Source: Bin55 sp965205965 (GTDB taxonomy: Bacteria; Pseudomonadota; Gammaproteobacteria; Pseudomonadales; Azotimanducaceae). From it: a DNA stretch of 64,000 nucleotides. Positions 46,132 through 54,597 of the stretch are shown here, in pieces (positions within the stretch are counted from its first letter, which is position 1; every line of letters starts with the position of its first letter). The stretch is from the NCBI GenBank assembly GCA_965205965.1, contig CBDBHT010000008.1, positions 1,302,001 to 1,366,000 on the forward strand, read 5' to 3'. Both the position numbers and the translations under genes were made by a program. Below the pieces are notes generated by a model. The model was given only the letters and a program-made list of their open reading frames with translations. It searched no databases and had not been told where the DNA came from.

Positions 46132-48086
46132 AATCGATTGCCGTCAATAAACGTCCAGGCAATCGGCAGCAGGTACTCCCCGAATGGCCCTCCTAAACTT
46201 TCGTCGGGCTCACACTTTCCCTCCGCGACATCGGCAAGAGACACTAGGGCCATCGACGCCTCTAGCAATTCCCTTAGAGCAGGATGGCGTCTCGCGAGTA
46301 GGTCGAACTCTTTGCGCTGCAACCTCCACCCAACAAGCCAATTGTTTATGTCATGGCCCGCAGCTATATCCTCGGCACAACGTCTTGCAGCAATGCTTTC
46401 TGGAGGAAGGCGATCGACTATCCGGTCAAGTTTCGTGCCCGTTCGATAGGGCCGTACTAATACGCTTTCATTGTCGGAGGCAAGACGGGCCGACATAACG
46501 GCGCACCCAAGTGATCGCGCATACCATTTCACTGGTTCCAGCATTTCGAGTAAAGGGTATACGTTCTTCATATCTTCCGAAATCACGGGAACCAGTGGAC
46601 TTTCGGCCATCCATCCTTCGGTTGCCAATCGTGCTAAATGAATCTCCAACCGTCTATAGAGATCGTTCTCATCTACTACCGGACGATCCGACCAAAATCT
46701 TTCAGCGATCGCGGGCATACGACTCCAAACACGCCGGTCCAGCAAGGTTTCTTCCACCAGTTCTGACCACATGCACGCTTCACCACCTAAAACACGCCCG
46801 CATCCTCGATCTGGCAAAACTGGTATTCCACCAAAGTCCAACGTTAATTCCAGCCCGCCCCTGACGTGTTCGAGCTTTCCATCACTCAACCACTTTTTTT
46901 GTTCCAATTTGATTTCGTCGCTGGATTGGTCCGGGTGGATTCGATAGTGCATGAAAGCAGGAAAACAAAGGTCTAAGTAGTATGGCGATGACACCACGCA
47001 ATCGTGCCCAGCCGATAATGCTGTATCCCGCGCTCTGGTTCCACGCCATATCTGAACCGTCATTTCATCCGATAAATCTGGATGCAGTACGTCATCCCAA
47101 CCGATCGGACTCTTGCCAATCAAGATTAATTCGGTCGTGAGTTTGCGATTGAATGCAGACTGAACTTCGCGAAAGTTCGTATACCCATGTGCGTCCATAT
47201 ACTGCTGAACGCGCTCCGATGCATTCCACCAAGTGGCATCCACCTCGTCGCCACCGATATGAAAGTAACGATCCGGAAAAACCCCGGCCACTTCGCGAAT
47301 GACCGAATGTACCCCCCTCACAACGACCGGATTTGTAACATCCAAACACGCTTCATGTACCCCGAAGTTTTTAGTCGGTAGCACCATGCATCCACTACCC
47401 CATTCCGGGCGAGCAGTTAACCAACTCGTAGCATGACCGGGAACATCGATCTCTGGAACTATACGGACAGCGCGGTCCGCCGCAAATTCCACAAGTTCCC
47501 TTAACTCCTCCACTTCATAGCATTGATTGCTAGCCAATTCCGGATGATCCTTTCCCCGGAAACGAAACGCCTGATCGTCGGTTAGATGCAAATGTAGGAC
47601 ATTCAACCGAAAATAGGCCATCACCTCAATGGTGCTTTTTAATGTAGCGATCGACATGAAGTGTCTTACCGTGTCGATCATCAATCCGCGCCATGCATAT
47701 CGCGGTCGATCGGCAATCCGGCAGTATGGAAGATGCCCATCTGATATCAACTGCCGAACCGTTGAACAAGCGGTGATCGCTCCCCAATCACTGGACGCTT
47801 CGATTTTTAAACCATCTCCAGAAATATCAAGTGAGTAACTGTAGTCGTCATTAAGATCGGGTACTGAATCGACAGGGCTAGTTATCGCGACCAGTACACG
47901 GACTCCCCCGAGCTCTAGTCGTTCTATCGCGCGGAATACGCGCTTGGAACCACATTTGACATCCGCCTTTTTGTTACCGTCTAGCGCAAGATAGCCCTTA
48001 TGCGATTCCACCGAAAATGGAAGCGGCAAGAGATTCAACAACGCTTTTTGTGCGTCTTGCACATGACCGTTGTTCAGCCCAGTCAC
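46128..48086 (-). CDS. GH20 beta-N-acetylhexosaminidase
   Basis: An intact 652-aa enzyme. GH20 enzymes remove terminal beta-GlcNAc or GalNAc by substrate-assisted catalysis. The N-terminal zincin-like domain (1-~130) is followed by the barrel: YAWRGLMIDTVRHFMSIATL, LHLHLTDDQAFRF, VPEIDVPGHATSW, and YFHIGGDEVDATWWNAS with the catalytic Asp-Glu pair at ~279-280. Later Trp-rich blocks (WRGTRARDT, EACMWSELVEE) are also typical. No signal peptide is seen, so it probably acts on imported oligosaccharides in the cytoplasm. It is followed with a 4-bp overlap by the NahK-like kinase, giving hydrolysis then C1 phosphorylation of the released sugar. Confidence 0.94.
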   Translation of the reverse strand: MTGLNNGHVQDAQKALLNLLPLPFSVESHKGYLALDGNKKADVKCGSKRVFRAIERLELGGVRVLVAITSPVDSVPDLNDDYSYSLDISGDGLKIEASSDWGAITACSTVRQLISDGHLPYCRIADRPRYAWRGLMIDTVRHFMSIATLKSTIEVMAYFRLNVLHLHLTDDQAFRFRGKDHPELASNQCYEVEELRELVEFAADRAVRIVPEIDVPGHATSWLTARPEWGSGCMVLPTKNFGVHEACLDVTNPVVVRGVHSVIREVAGVFPDRYFHIGGDEVDATWWNASERVQQYMDAHGYTNFREVQSAFNRKLTTELILIGKSPIGWDDVLHPDLSDEMTVQIWRGTRARDTALSAGHDCVVSSPYYLDLCFPAFMHYRIHPDQSSDEIKLEQKKWLSDGKLEHVRGGLELTLDFGGIPVLPDRGCGRVLGGEACMWSELVEETLLDRRVWSRMPAIAERFWSDRPVVDENDLYRRLEIHLARLATEGWMAESPLVPVISEDMKNVYPLLEMLEPVKWYARSLGCAVMSARLASDNESVLVRPYRTGTKLDRIVDRLPPESIAARRCAEDIAAGHDINNWLVGWRLQRKEFDLLARRHPALRELLEASMALVSLADVAEGKCEPDESLGGPFGEYLLPIAWTFIDGNRL

Positions 48087-48186
48087 TTACGCAGCTCCGT
48101 ACCCATCAGTGTTCTACAGCTTTTGAGGGAATCTAGAACGCAACCTCATACACCCCATCTAGTTCGCAGGCACGGACATTGCCCAC

Positions 48187-48207
48187 CTCGCCTCAAAGCA
48201 AGGCGAG
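48187..48207. other. Short perfect hairpin between ribH and the hexosaminidase gene
   Basis: CTCGCCT/AGGCGAG with a 7-nt loop lies 3 bp past the ribH stop codon, without a T-run on the minus strand. It may weaken transcription from ribH into the glycan genes. Confidence 0.35.
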
Positions 48208-48210
48208 TAA

Positions 48211-48696
48211 CTAATGCGAACCATCCTGCAAACTGCGTTTCCACGCAATCGATTCGACTGCAGCCGCAGCCGCCTCAATCCCTTTGTTCAAATCATCCTC
48301 TCCAGAACGCAGCCTTGCCTGCTCAATATTGGTTACCGGCAGTACTTCGTTAATCACCGGAATTCCAAAGGTCAATGCTACTTCACCCAAGCCTCGAGCA
48401 CACTCATTTACAATCATGTCAAAGTGCATCGTATCGCCTTTCAACACCACGCTGAGGCAAATCACAGCCTCAAGGCCATCTCGACTCTCAATCAATTGCC
48501 GTGCCGCCCAAGGAAACTCAAGCGTTCCAGCCATGATATGCTCACTAACCTCCATAGCACCCTGACGCTCGAGCAATTTTTGACATGTTCGCGACATGGA
48601 ATTTACCAATTCCGAGTGCCACCTAGAAGTCAGTATTGCCACACGTGCGTTTTCTATACGTGGCAACCTTGATATGTCGATCGCTTGTTGCGTCAT
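48211..48696 (-). CDS. ribH: 6,7-dimethyl-8-ribityllumazine synthase
   Basis: The 161-aa product catalyses the penultimate step of riboflavin synthesis, condensing the pyrimidinedione with dihydroxybutanone phosphate. Recognisable blocks are ARVAILTSRWHSELVNSM (substrate-binding strand), MAGTLEFPWAAR, VVLKGDTMHFDMIVNECARG (catalytic His) and FGIPVINEVLPVTNIEQA. The NEVLPV variant in place of FGVLT occurs in a known subset of proteobacterial enzymes. Intact. Its stop lies 124 bp from the hexosaminidase start, and the GNAT gene ends 9 bp upstream of its ATG, so the two are probably co-transcribed. Confidence 0.93.
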   Translation of the reverse strand: MTQQAIDISRLPRIENARVAILTSRWHSELVNSMSRTCQKLLERQGAMEVSEHIMAGTLEFPWAARQLIESRDGLEAVICLSVVLKGDTMHFDMIVNECARGLGEVALTFGIPVINEVLPVTNIEQARLRSGEDDLNKGIEAAAAAVESIAWKRSLQDGSH

Positions 48697-48705
48697 AGAG
48701 AGATA

Positions 48706-49137
48706 CTAATCTGGGATTAAGTTGTAATAAAGCCCGCATTTATCTTCGAACTCAACAAAACCGAACTTAAGAAAGAATCTACGAGCGCAATTCGTCTGTA
48801 CTTCGAGCGTCCGACAACCAGCAGACTCGACCACGCCAATGACGTGCGCCAACAACCAGCGACCAAGTCCATTTCTTCTGTATTCGGTTCGTACAACCAA
48901 GTAGGTCAATTCGTAACGCGTAGGCTCTAACTTACGAACCCGATACCCACCCATGACTTTTTCGCCATCCTTTGCTATTCGAATGTTATTCAATGAACCA
49001 TCATCGTTCGATATTGACCCGAACAGATCATCGGGACACTCGTTAGGATGTGGGCGATAAATGGTATATTCATGAGCATGGTTTCTTTTATACATGCCTG
49101 AGAATAGTGTATTTTCAGCTAACGAGTGTAACGCCAC
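48706..49137 (-). CDS. GNAT-family N-acetyltransferase
   Basis: 143 aa. The acetyl-CoA binding motif A is RTEYRRNGLGRWLLAHVIGV (Q/R-x-x-G-x-G/A: RRNGLG), followed by AGCRTLEVQTN and FFLKFGFVEFEDK, the usual GNAT end. The N-terminal 40 residues are unusual and the true start may be the internal ATG at residue 15. The substrate cannot be inferred. It lies just upstream of ribH in the same direction. Confidence 0.85.
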   Translation of the reverse strand: MALHSLAENTLFSGMYKRNHAHEYTIYRPHPNECPDDLFGSISNDDGSLNNIRIAKDGEKVMGGYRVRKLEPTRYELTYLVVRTEYRRNGLGRWLLAHVIGVVESAGCRTLEVQTNCARRFFLKFGFVEFEDKCGLYYNLIPD

Positions 49138-49401
49138 ACTTCCATGGGTAAAATTGCTTACTTAACAAGACAAGGAAAGGAAAGTTGTCCTACTAGGGGA
49201 AGTTATATTAAATAACTGCAAGACCCTATTTTCAAGTATGGATACTGATGCACAAGGACACTCTTCCAGATCCCAATCATGCCGATCGGCGTACGAATCG
49301 CATGGAAGTGGACTTCGACTTCTTCTGGTGCAAGCCTTGACCACGCGACGGACGCCGTAGACTCGCGGTTCTTCAGATGGACCGTTACGAACCCGGCGCA
49401 A
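49138..49401. other. Intergenic spacer
   Basis: No gene is recognised. It ends with CCGGCGCAA, the left target duplication of MITE-R-c. Confidence 0.4.
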
Positions 49402-49450
49402 CAGCAATTCCCCGTATAGTTTTAATTTAGACTTGGTGTCGGTCTTTCCG

Positions 49451-51153
49451 CAGCAATTCTCGCTTCCTGTGGAAAAGCAGTGCCTGCAAGTTTTAAGTGG
49501 CTGCCCCTGGATGTTTTCCATCCGTTGGGATCGTTGCGGGCCCTTGTTCAGCGTGACCAAGCTACGTTTTGGCTGCGTTGGGTCGCGGGGTTTTGTGCGG
49601 ACCAAGGCATGCCCGGTTCGCATGTCGACGGATCTCGGAGGGATGCCCGCGATCAGGAGGCGCAGGACGCGTTGCACTACGGCGGACGGAAACCAGGATC
49701 GGGTCGTCCGAAATTGCGGTCGGGTTCCGCACCAGCGAGGGCTTCGTACAACTGTTCCCAGCTATGGAGGATCAGGAGCCAGATCGCACCGCGCATCTTT
49801 TCCCACAGGGATGCATAACTGCTCTGCCGACGTTGGGCGGCTTGGAAGCGCGGGCAGCACAACTGCTGGATCTGGTCCATCAGAAACGCCAGCATCATCA
49901 GGGTCGCCAGCGTGTTCGCAAGGTACTGGTGACCGTGACCGTAGTTGTGTTCCAGACCATACCCCTGGTTTTTCAGCGTGTTGAAGGTCTCGTTTTCGAT
50001 CTTCCAGCGACTGCGCGCCATTCGTGCGGTCGCCGGTGCCTCGGCTCGGGTCACCGGCAGATCCGTGATCCAGGTCCATTGGCGTTCGGGGTTCTTGACC
50101 CGCTTCGGGGTGCGTTCCCGGCACTGCAGCACCGTCACCCGACGGTCGGACCGGGACGCACTGAGCGGGACGTCTTCTACCACCCGCAGCCGGCGGTCCA
50201 CGGCACGCCCCTCCTCGCTCGGGTCCGCAAACCAGTCCGCCGAAGTGCCCTCCAGATGCTGGAACAGCATCGCATGGTCGTTTTCCCGCGCACCGATCAG
50301 GTACCGCAAGTTCAGACGCTCCAGCAGATCCAGATGCGGTCCGTTGGAGGCCAGGCCGTCTTCCAGCACGATCACTTGCAAATGCGGATGCTCTCGACGC
50401 AACGCTTCCAGAAACCGCTTCGAGGCATTGCGCTCGCAATCGTTCTTCGCCTGACTGTCCTGCCGGACGATCGGTTCCGGTGCCAGCGGGATCACAGCCC
50501 GACAGTCCGGATGCACGATCGCACCAGCCAGAATCTGATGGTGATAGGTGACCGTGCCGTTGCGGTGACGCCGCTCGCAGCAGTACTTGCAGCGCACGGC
50601 TCCCGATGCAAAAAAACCCGTGCCGTCCAGCGACAACAGATAGTGGTGACCGTACACCGCATACGGCTTCAGCACCTTGCCTCGCTGCAGTTGGCGGAAC
50701 AGCCGCCGGAAGACCGGGCGCAAGGCACGCGCCGGAACCCGGTCCAGACGCGTCCGCATCTGCGTGTCGCACGGCACCCGATCCACCTGATACAGCCGCC
50801 GTAGATTACCCCGAACCCGTCCATCCAACCGCACCTCGCGGTCAAACTGCAGCAACGACGGGGACTTCAGACCGAACATCGCCAAAGCCGACATCAAACA
50901 GTCGACCAGACGATAAGTGCGGACCGACGTCCCGTCTTCAATCCGTTCAAAACACCGCCGACTTAACGCCAGCAGTCCCGCAGCATTCAATCGCTTGCGC
51001 ATCGCTTGTCGAGGCATCCTTTCCTCCATGATCGGGTCGCAAACGGCTATCATAAACCATCGCTCCAGACCACCAAAGTCTGCGAAAAATGACCAGACGC
51101 AGACGCTCAAACCCCCGCCAATTCCACCTTTTCACAGGAAGCGGGAATTGCTG
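49451..51153 (-). mobile_element. IS-R4, complete diverged copy
   Basis: The ends are CAGCAATTCTCGCTTCC and, inverted, CAGCAATTCCCGCTTCC. The 9-bp duplication GTCTTTCCG is at 49442-49450 and 51154-51162. The length is 1703 bp. It shares only the outermost ~12 bp of its ends with IS-R1, so it is a third subfamily. Confidence 0.93.
49677..51017 (-). CDS. IS-R4 transposase (RWKIENETF group)
   Basis: 446 aa from ATG 51017, which follows GGAGGAAAGG; the frame is open further upstream. The blocks are MPRQAMRKRLNAAGLLALSR, YLLSLDGTGFFASG (first Asp), QVIVLEDGLASNGPHLDLLE (second Asp), SRWKIENETFNTLKNQGYG (Glu) and EHNYGHGHQYLANTLATLM. It is intact and clearly diverged from the IS-R1/2 protein, perhaps 40% identical by eye. 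With perfect ends it is potentially active. Confidence 0.9.
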   Translation of the reverse strand: MPRQAMRKRLNAAGLLALSRRCFERIEDGTSVRTYRLVDCLMSALAMFGLKSPSLLQFDREVRLDGRVRGNLRRLYQVDRVPCDTQMRTRLDRVPARALRPVFRRLFRQLQRGKVLKPYAVYGHHYLLSLDGTGFFASGAVRCKYCCERRHRNGTVTYHHQILAGAIVHPDCRAVIPLAPEPIVRQDSQAKNDCERNASKRFLEALRREHPHLQVIVLEDGLASNGPHLDLLERLNLRYLIGARENDHAMLFQHLEGTSADWFADPSEEGRAVDRRLRVVEDVPLSASRSDRRVTVLQCRERTPKRVKNPERQWTWITDLPVTRAEAPATARMARSRWKIENETFNTLKNQGYGLEHNYGHGHQYLANTLATLMMLAFLMDQIQQLCCPRFQAAQRRQSSYASLWEKMRGAIWLLILHSWEQLYEALAGAEPDRNFGRPDPGFRPP

Positions 51154-51236
51154 GTCTTTCCGCGTTTTGGTACGGGAAATCGACGTTTTCAGGCGTTCCA
51201 CACAGCATTTCGTCGTGCATTGAGACGGGGTCCGGG

Positions 51237-51450
51237 CAGTAATTTCCAGTGAGCAAATGTCTGGATACTGGTAGTGTGTTCAAAAGATGGGTGAGCATTT
51301 CTTTGATTTAACTAATTTTTTTCACTCCAGTTTGATGACGTGCCCCAATTTATACAGCCCGGAAAATAACAAAAGTTCGCGAAAATCATGGAACGAAAAC
51401 AGCCGAAATCCTATTAAAACCAGCAGTTCACAACTCGCTGGAAATTACTG
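51237..51450 (-). mobile_element. MITE-1595-a (deletion derivative of IS1595)
   Basis: It consists of the two terminal ~100-bp regions of IS1595-1 joined together, in reverse orientation, with ends CAGTAATTTCCAGTGAGC and CTGGAAATTACTGG. The flanks GGTCCGGG and GTTCCGGG agree at 7 of 8 positions. It holds no transposase and would depend on an IS1595 transposase in trans. Confidence 0.82.
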
Positions 51451-51543
51451 GGTTCCGGGTACCGATATTGCCTCCATTATCGCGAAACCCAATCCAGAAA
51501 GTCCAGACTAATAACGGAGTTTGGGCTATACGGGGAATTGCTG

Positions 51544-52073
51544 CCGGCGCAACAGACGAACCTTCTCTCGTGGGCGCGCCATTTCCGCATGTTGTTGTCT
51601 TGTTGTCACTGCCACGCGTAATACTCGCTCGAACACATCTCCGGAACGTGGCACATTGCTCGGTCCGGAATGTGACCGGACCATCTCTATTTATTGCTGC
51701 TTTGACGAATCATACCTGATATAAGTGTATGATTTTTAATGATATAAGAATTATCTACCTCCGCGCGCTTCGAGTAATAGAGGTGTCAAGCTCAAGCGGC
51801 CACCGACGGACCTGAACGGCGTGTTTCGATTTTCCGCCGTAAGGCTGTATCGTTAGAGTAAAATCTGGTGGGTTGCCAAGGTGGAGTATGATGGAGTGTA
51901 GGTCTAACCCGTGGTGGAATGCCCCGTGTATTTTACGTAATGTTGTCACCCGTCTCAACTCAAATTCAGCTCCAAGTGACTCCAGTAAGAGTCTGCGCCG
52001 TAGAAATGTGGAAGTACTCTCCAATAGAACGGACTTTCTAAAATTCTGTAGCACAGGCTTCCTAGCGGCTGCT
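51544..52073. other. Intergenic region between MITE-R-c and the aquaporin remnant
   Basis: No gene is recognised. The segment 51991-52060 begins GTCTGCGCCGTAGAAATG and matches the left ~65 bp of MITE-X; the rest of that unit is missing. Confidence 0.4.
51991..52060. repeat. MITE-X-2, left-half fragment
   Basis: GTCTGCGCCGTAGAAATGTG then GAAGTACTCTC and AGAACGGAC aligns with 26944-27010. It ends a few bases beyond the aquaporin stop codon. Confidence 0.45.
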
Positions 52074-52787
52074 CTATGGATTTCGTCTACCGTTCAACGC
52101 CGTGTCGAACGCTTTGAACAAAATGAAAGCTACCAAAGCCCCAGAAAATTGGGCAGTTATGAATCCCGTAACGTCTATTGGAGAAATGCCTGAAATATAT
52201 CGCTAAAACAGCGTGCAATCGTTACGGCTGGATTAGCAAATGAGGTCGACGCAGTGAACCAATACCCAGCTGAAATATAGAGCCCTACCATTGCAGCAAC
52301 CGCTTGTGGCCGAACGCGTAGAGTACCCAATATGACAGATATCAAGCCGAAAGTAGCAATCCCCTCGGCCAGCCATTGAGAAAATCCCGTACGTTCGCGT
52401 GCTGATAGGTGTAATATTTCAAGTTGAAACACGGAATTGGTCAGCATCGTTCCACACGCCGCGCCGACAACCTGAACGACCAAGTACGTGGCAGCGGCTT
52501 TGCTAATTTCGCGGCGTAGGTAAGAACACAACAGTTACTGCTGGATTGAAATGAGCACCAGACAGATCACCACACGCTGTAATTGAGACGACAAGAACAG
52601 CTCCGGCAGCAAGCGTGTTGCCGAGCAGGGCAACCGCATCGTTGCCTTGTGCCAAAGGCTCGCCCATGATTCCCGACCCAACTACCGTCGCGAGCAAAAA
52701 CAGTGGACCGAGGAACTCAGCCGTTAGGCGAATCTTTAGCGGAACGGTCCCAGTTATCAGTGGATTTGGCTGCTGAACTTTGTTCAC
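52074..52787 (-). pseudogene. Aquaporin (MIP family), two frameshifts
   Basis: MIP channels conduct water or glycerol across the inner membrane. The N-terminal frame from ATG 52787 has TM1 (AEFLGPLFLLATVVGSG) and loop B with the first NPA box (GDLSGAHFNPAVTVVF). One extra T near 52522 shifts the frame. The second frame gives YLRREISKAAATYLVVQVVG and the second NPA box TSFANPAVTIARCFSDIF. A further shift near 52185 is needed to reach ISPIDVTGFITAQFSGAL and the stop TAG at 52074. Reassembled length is ~237 aa, normal for the family. Gene decay is by point indels rather than IS insertion. Confidence 0.9.
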
Positions 52788-52917
52788 GGTCCACTACTTC
52801 GAATCGAAACGAAGCCATAGAACATGCCATGGCATTATTACGAACACATGAAACTCCAAACGCTCACTCAAAAAATCTATAGGAGAAGCGTCAGCGTTAG
52901 CCCGACAAGCACAACCG

Positions 52918-54597
52918 TTAAAGTGCCAAGTGGCGAATATCCGAAAGTTTACGAATCAACGACTGCATGAACCTTCCTGCCTCAGCCCCGTTGATTGCTC
53001 GATGATCGTACGAAAGAGACAACGGAAGTACTGAGCGAGGCTGAAATGCCTGGCCATCCCAAACGGGTTTTATCGTAAGTCGCGCTACTCCAAGGATTGC
53101 GACTTCTGGTGGGTTGATGATTGGAGTAAATCCAGTGCCCCCTATGGTACCTAAGCTAGACACTGTGAAAGTTGCTCCCTGGATGTGATCTGGTTTCAAG
53201 CGTTTGAGACGAGCAAGTTCTGCCAGCTCGTTTGCCTCGTGGGCAAGTTCGGAAATACCTTTCTTATCAACATCACGCAGTACAGGAACCACTAGGCCAT
53301 CCGATGCATCCACTGCCATGCCCAAATGGAAGTAGCGTTTTACAATCAACGAACTGAGCGATGGATGTAACGACGCGTTGAATGCTGAAAATTCAACCAG
53401 CGTCATTGCACACGCTTTAAGGACAAACGGCAGCGGTGATAACCTTGTGCCCCCATCTTCTATGTCTGCATTGAGCTTTGCACGAAATTCCTCGAGCTCG
53501 GTTACGTCAGCATCATCATGTTGAGTGACGTGAACGATACGCTGCCAGCTTTGGAGCAAATTTTGAGCTCCGAGCACCCGCACGCGCGACAGAGGCACTT
53601 CCTCCACCTTGCCAAATTGGGAGAAATCCGGCAGTTCAATTGACTCTTCAGCAATTCCTACCGACGAATCGGAGCAATTGGATAAGACGGATTTGATGTG
53701 GTTCTGCACGTCTTCTTTGAGAATTCTGCCTTTTTCGCCGGACCCAGAAAGCAAAGCAAGATTCACGCCCCACTCGCGGGCCATTCTTCTTACCGACGGT
53801 CCTGCGTAAATCCGGGATCTAGGCGATGTCCGTGGTTCCAGCGGAGATAGTTCCGGAGGCGTCGTTGGAACGGATTCTTGCGACGGTAAAGTCGATTCTT
53901 TGTCACCATCAACATCTGTGGACCCCTCCGTCGCAGTAGCCTGAGTCAACGGTGATGACAATGCAGGTGACCTACTTGAAATAACTGCTATCAGGGCACC
54001 TTCTTCCACTTCATCATTGAGATTCACACACAGCGATCTGACCGTCCCGGCAATCCCACTGGGAATTTCCATAGATGCTTTATCTGACTCGACCACGACC
54101 AGTGGATCAGAAGCGGAAACTTCGTCACCTGCTACAGCCAGAACTTCTACAACGGTCACGCCTTTAGCCTTGCCAATATCCGGGATTCGCACTTCTACTG
54201 CGGCGGCTATCGACTCCGAATGGCTAGATTCTTCCAGCGTCGCGTGTTTTTCAACCCCCAACACTTCCGGTTGCTCGTCTGAATCTGCTTGCATATCACT
54301 GCCATTGCCGCCATCTCGCTTTGTTTCTGGATCGTCAACCGTGGACTCAAGTACAGGATCAGCTTGTTGCAACGAAAGGACCATATCACCTGTATTAACC
54401 AAGTCCCCTACATTCACGGGAATATCAACAACAACACCCGCAACCGGTGCAGGAACTTCCATTGATGCTTTATCTGACTCGATCACGATTAGTGCATCGT
54501 CTACTTTAATCGTGGCCCCGCTTTCAACGCAAATCTCAATGACTTCCACGTCTTTGGCGTCGCCAATATCAGGAACGGTTACTGCAAAGGTACTCAT
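52918..54597 (-). CDS. aceF: Pyruvate dehydrogenase E2, dihydrolipoamide acetyltransferase
   Basis: 559 aa. The E2 core transfers acetyl groups from E1-bound intermediate to CoA. There are two N-terminal lipoyl domains with lipoylated Lys in ESDKASMEVPAPVAG (~43) and ESDKASMEIPSGIAG (~173), separated by acidic flexible linkers. Then come the peripheral subunit-binding domain (YAGPSVRRMAREWGV, ~265-300) and the catalytic domain with FTVSSLGTIGGTGFTPIINPP and the active-site LSYDHRAINGAEAGR (~531). It is intact. Its start overlaps the aceE stop by 4 bp (translational coupling). No lpd gene follows in the window. Confidence 0.97.
   Translation of the reverse strand: MSTFAVTVPDIGDAKDVEVIEICVESGATIKVDDALIVIESDKASMEVPAPVAGVVVDIPVNVGDLVNTGDMVLSLQQADPVLESTVDDPETKRDGGNGSDMQADSDEQPEVLGVEKHATLEESSHSESIAAAVEVRIPDIGKAKGVTVVEVLAVAGDEVSASDPLVVVESDKASMEIPSGIAGTVRSLCVNLNDEVEEGALIAVISSRSPALSSPLTQATATEGSTDVDGDKESTLPSQESVPTTPPELSPLEPRTSPRSRIYAGPSVRRMAREWGVNLALLSGSGEKGRILKEDVQNHIKSVLSNCSDSSVGIAEESIELPDFSQFGKVEEVPLSRVRVLGAQNLLQSWQRIVHVTQHDDADVTELEEFRAKLNADIEDGGTRLSPLPFVLKACAMTLVEFSAFNASLHPSLSSLIVKRYFHLGMAVDASDGLVVPVLRDVDKKGISELAHEANELAELARLKRLKPDHIQGATFTVSSLGTIGGTGFTPIINPPEVAILGVARLTIKPVWDGQAFQPRSVLPLSLSYDHRAINGAEAGRFMQSLIRKLSDIRHLAL

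Larger units (their letters stand above)
49402..51543 (+). mobile_element. MITE-R-c with perfect 9-bp duplication, twice invaded
   Basis: The left end CAGCAATTCCCCGTATAG is at 49402 and the right end CTATACGGGGAATTGCTG ends at 51543. They are flanked by CCGGCGCAA on both sides (49393-49401, 51544-51552). Removing IS-R4 and MITE-1595-a leaves ~210 bp with no coding capacity. IS-R4 entered at GTCTTTCCG and MITE-1595-a near GGTTCCGGG. Confidence 0.88.
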
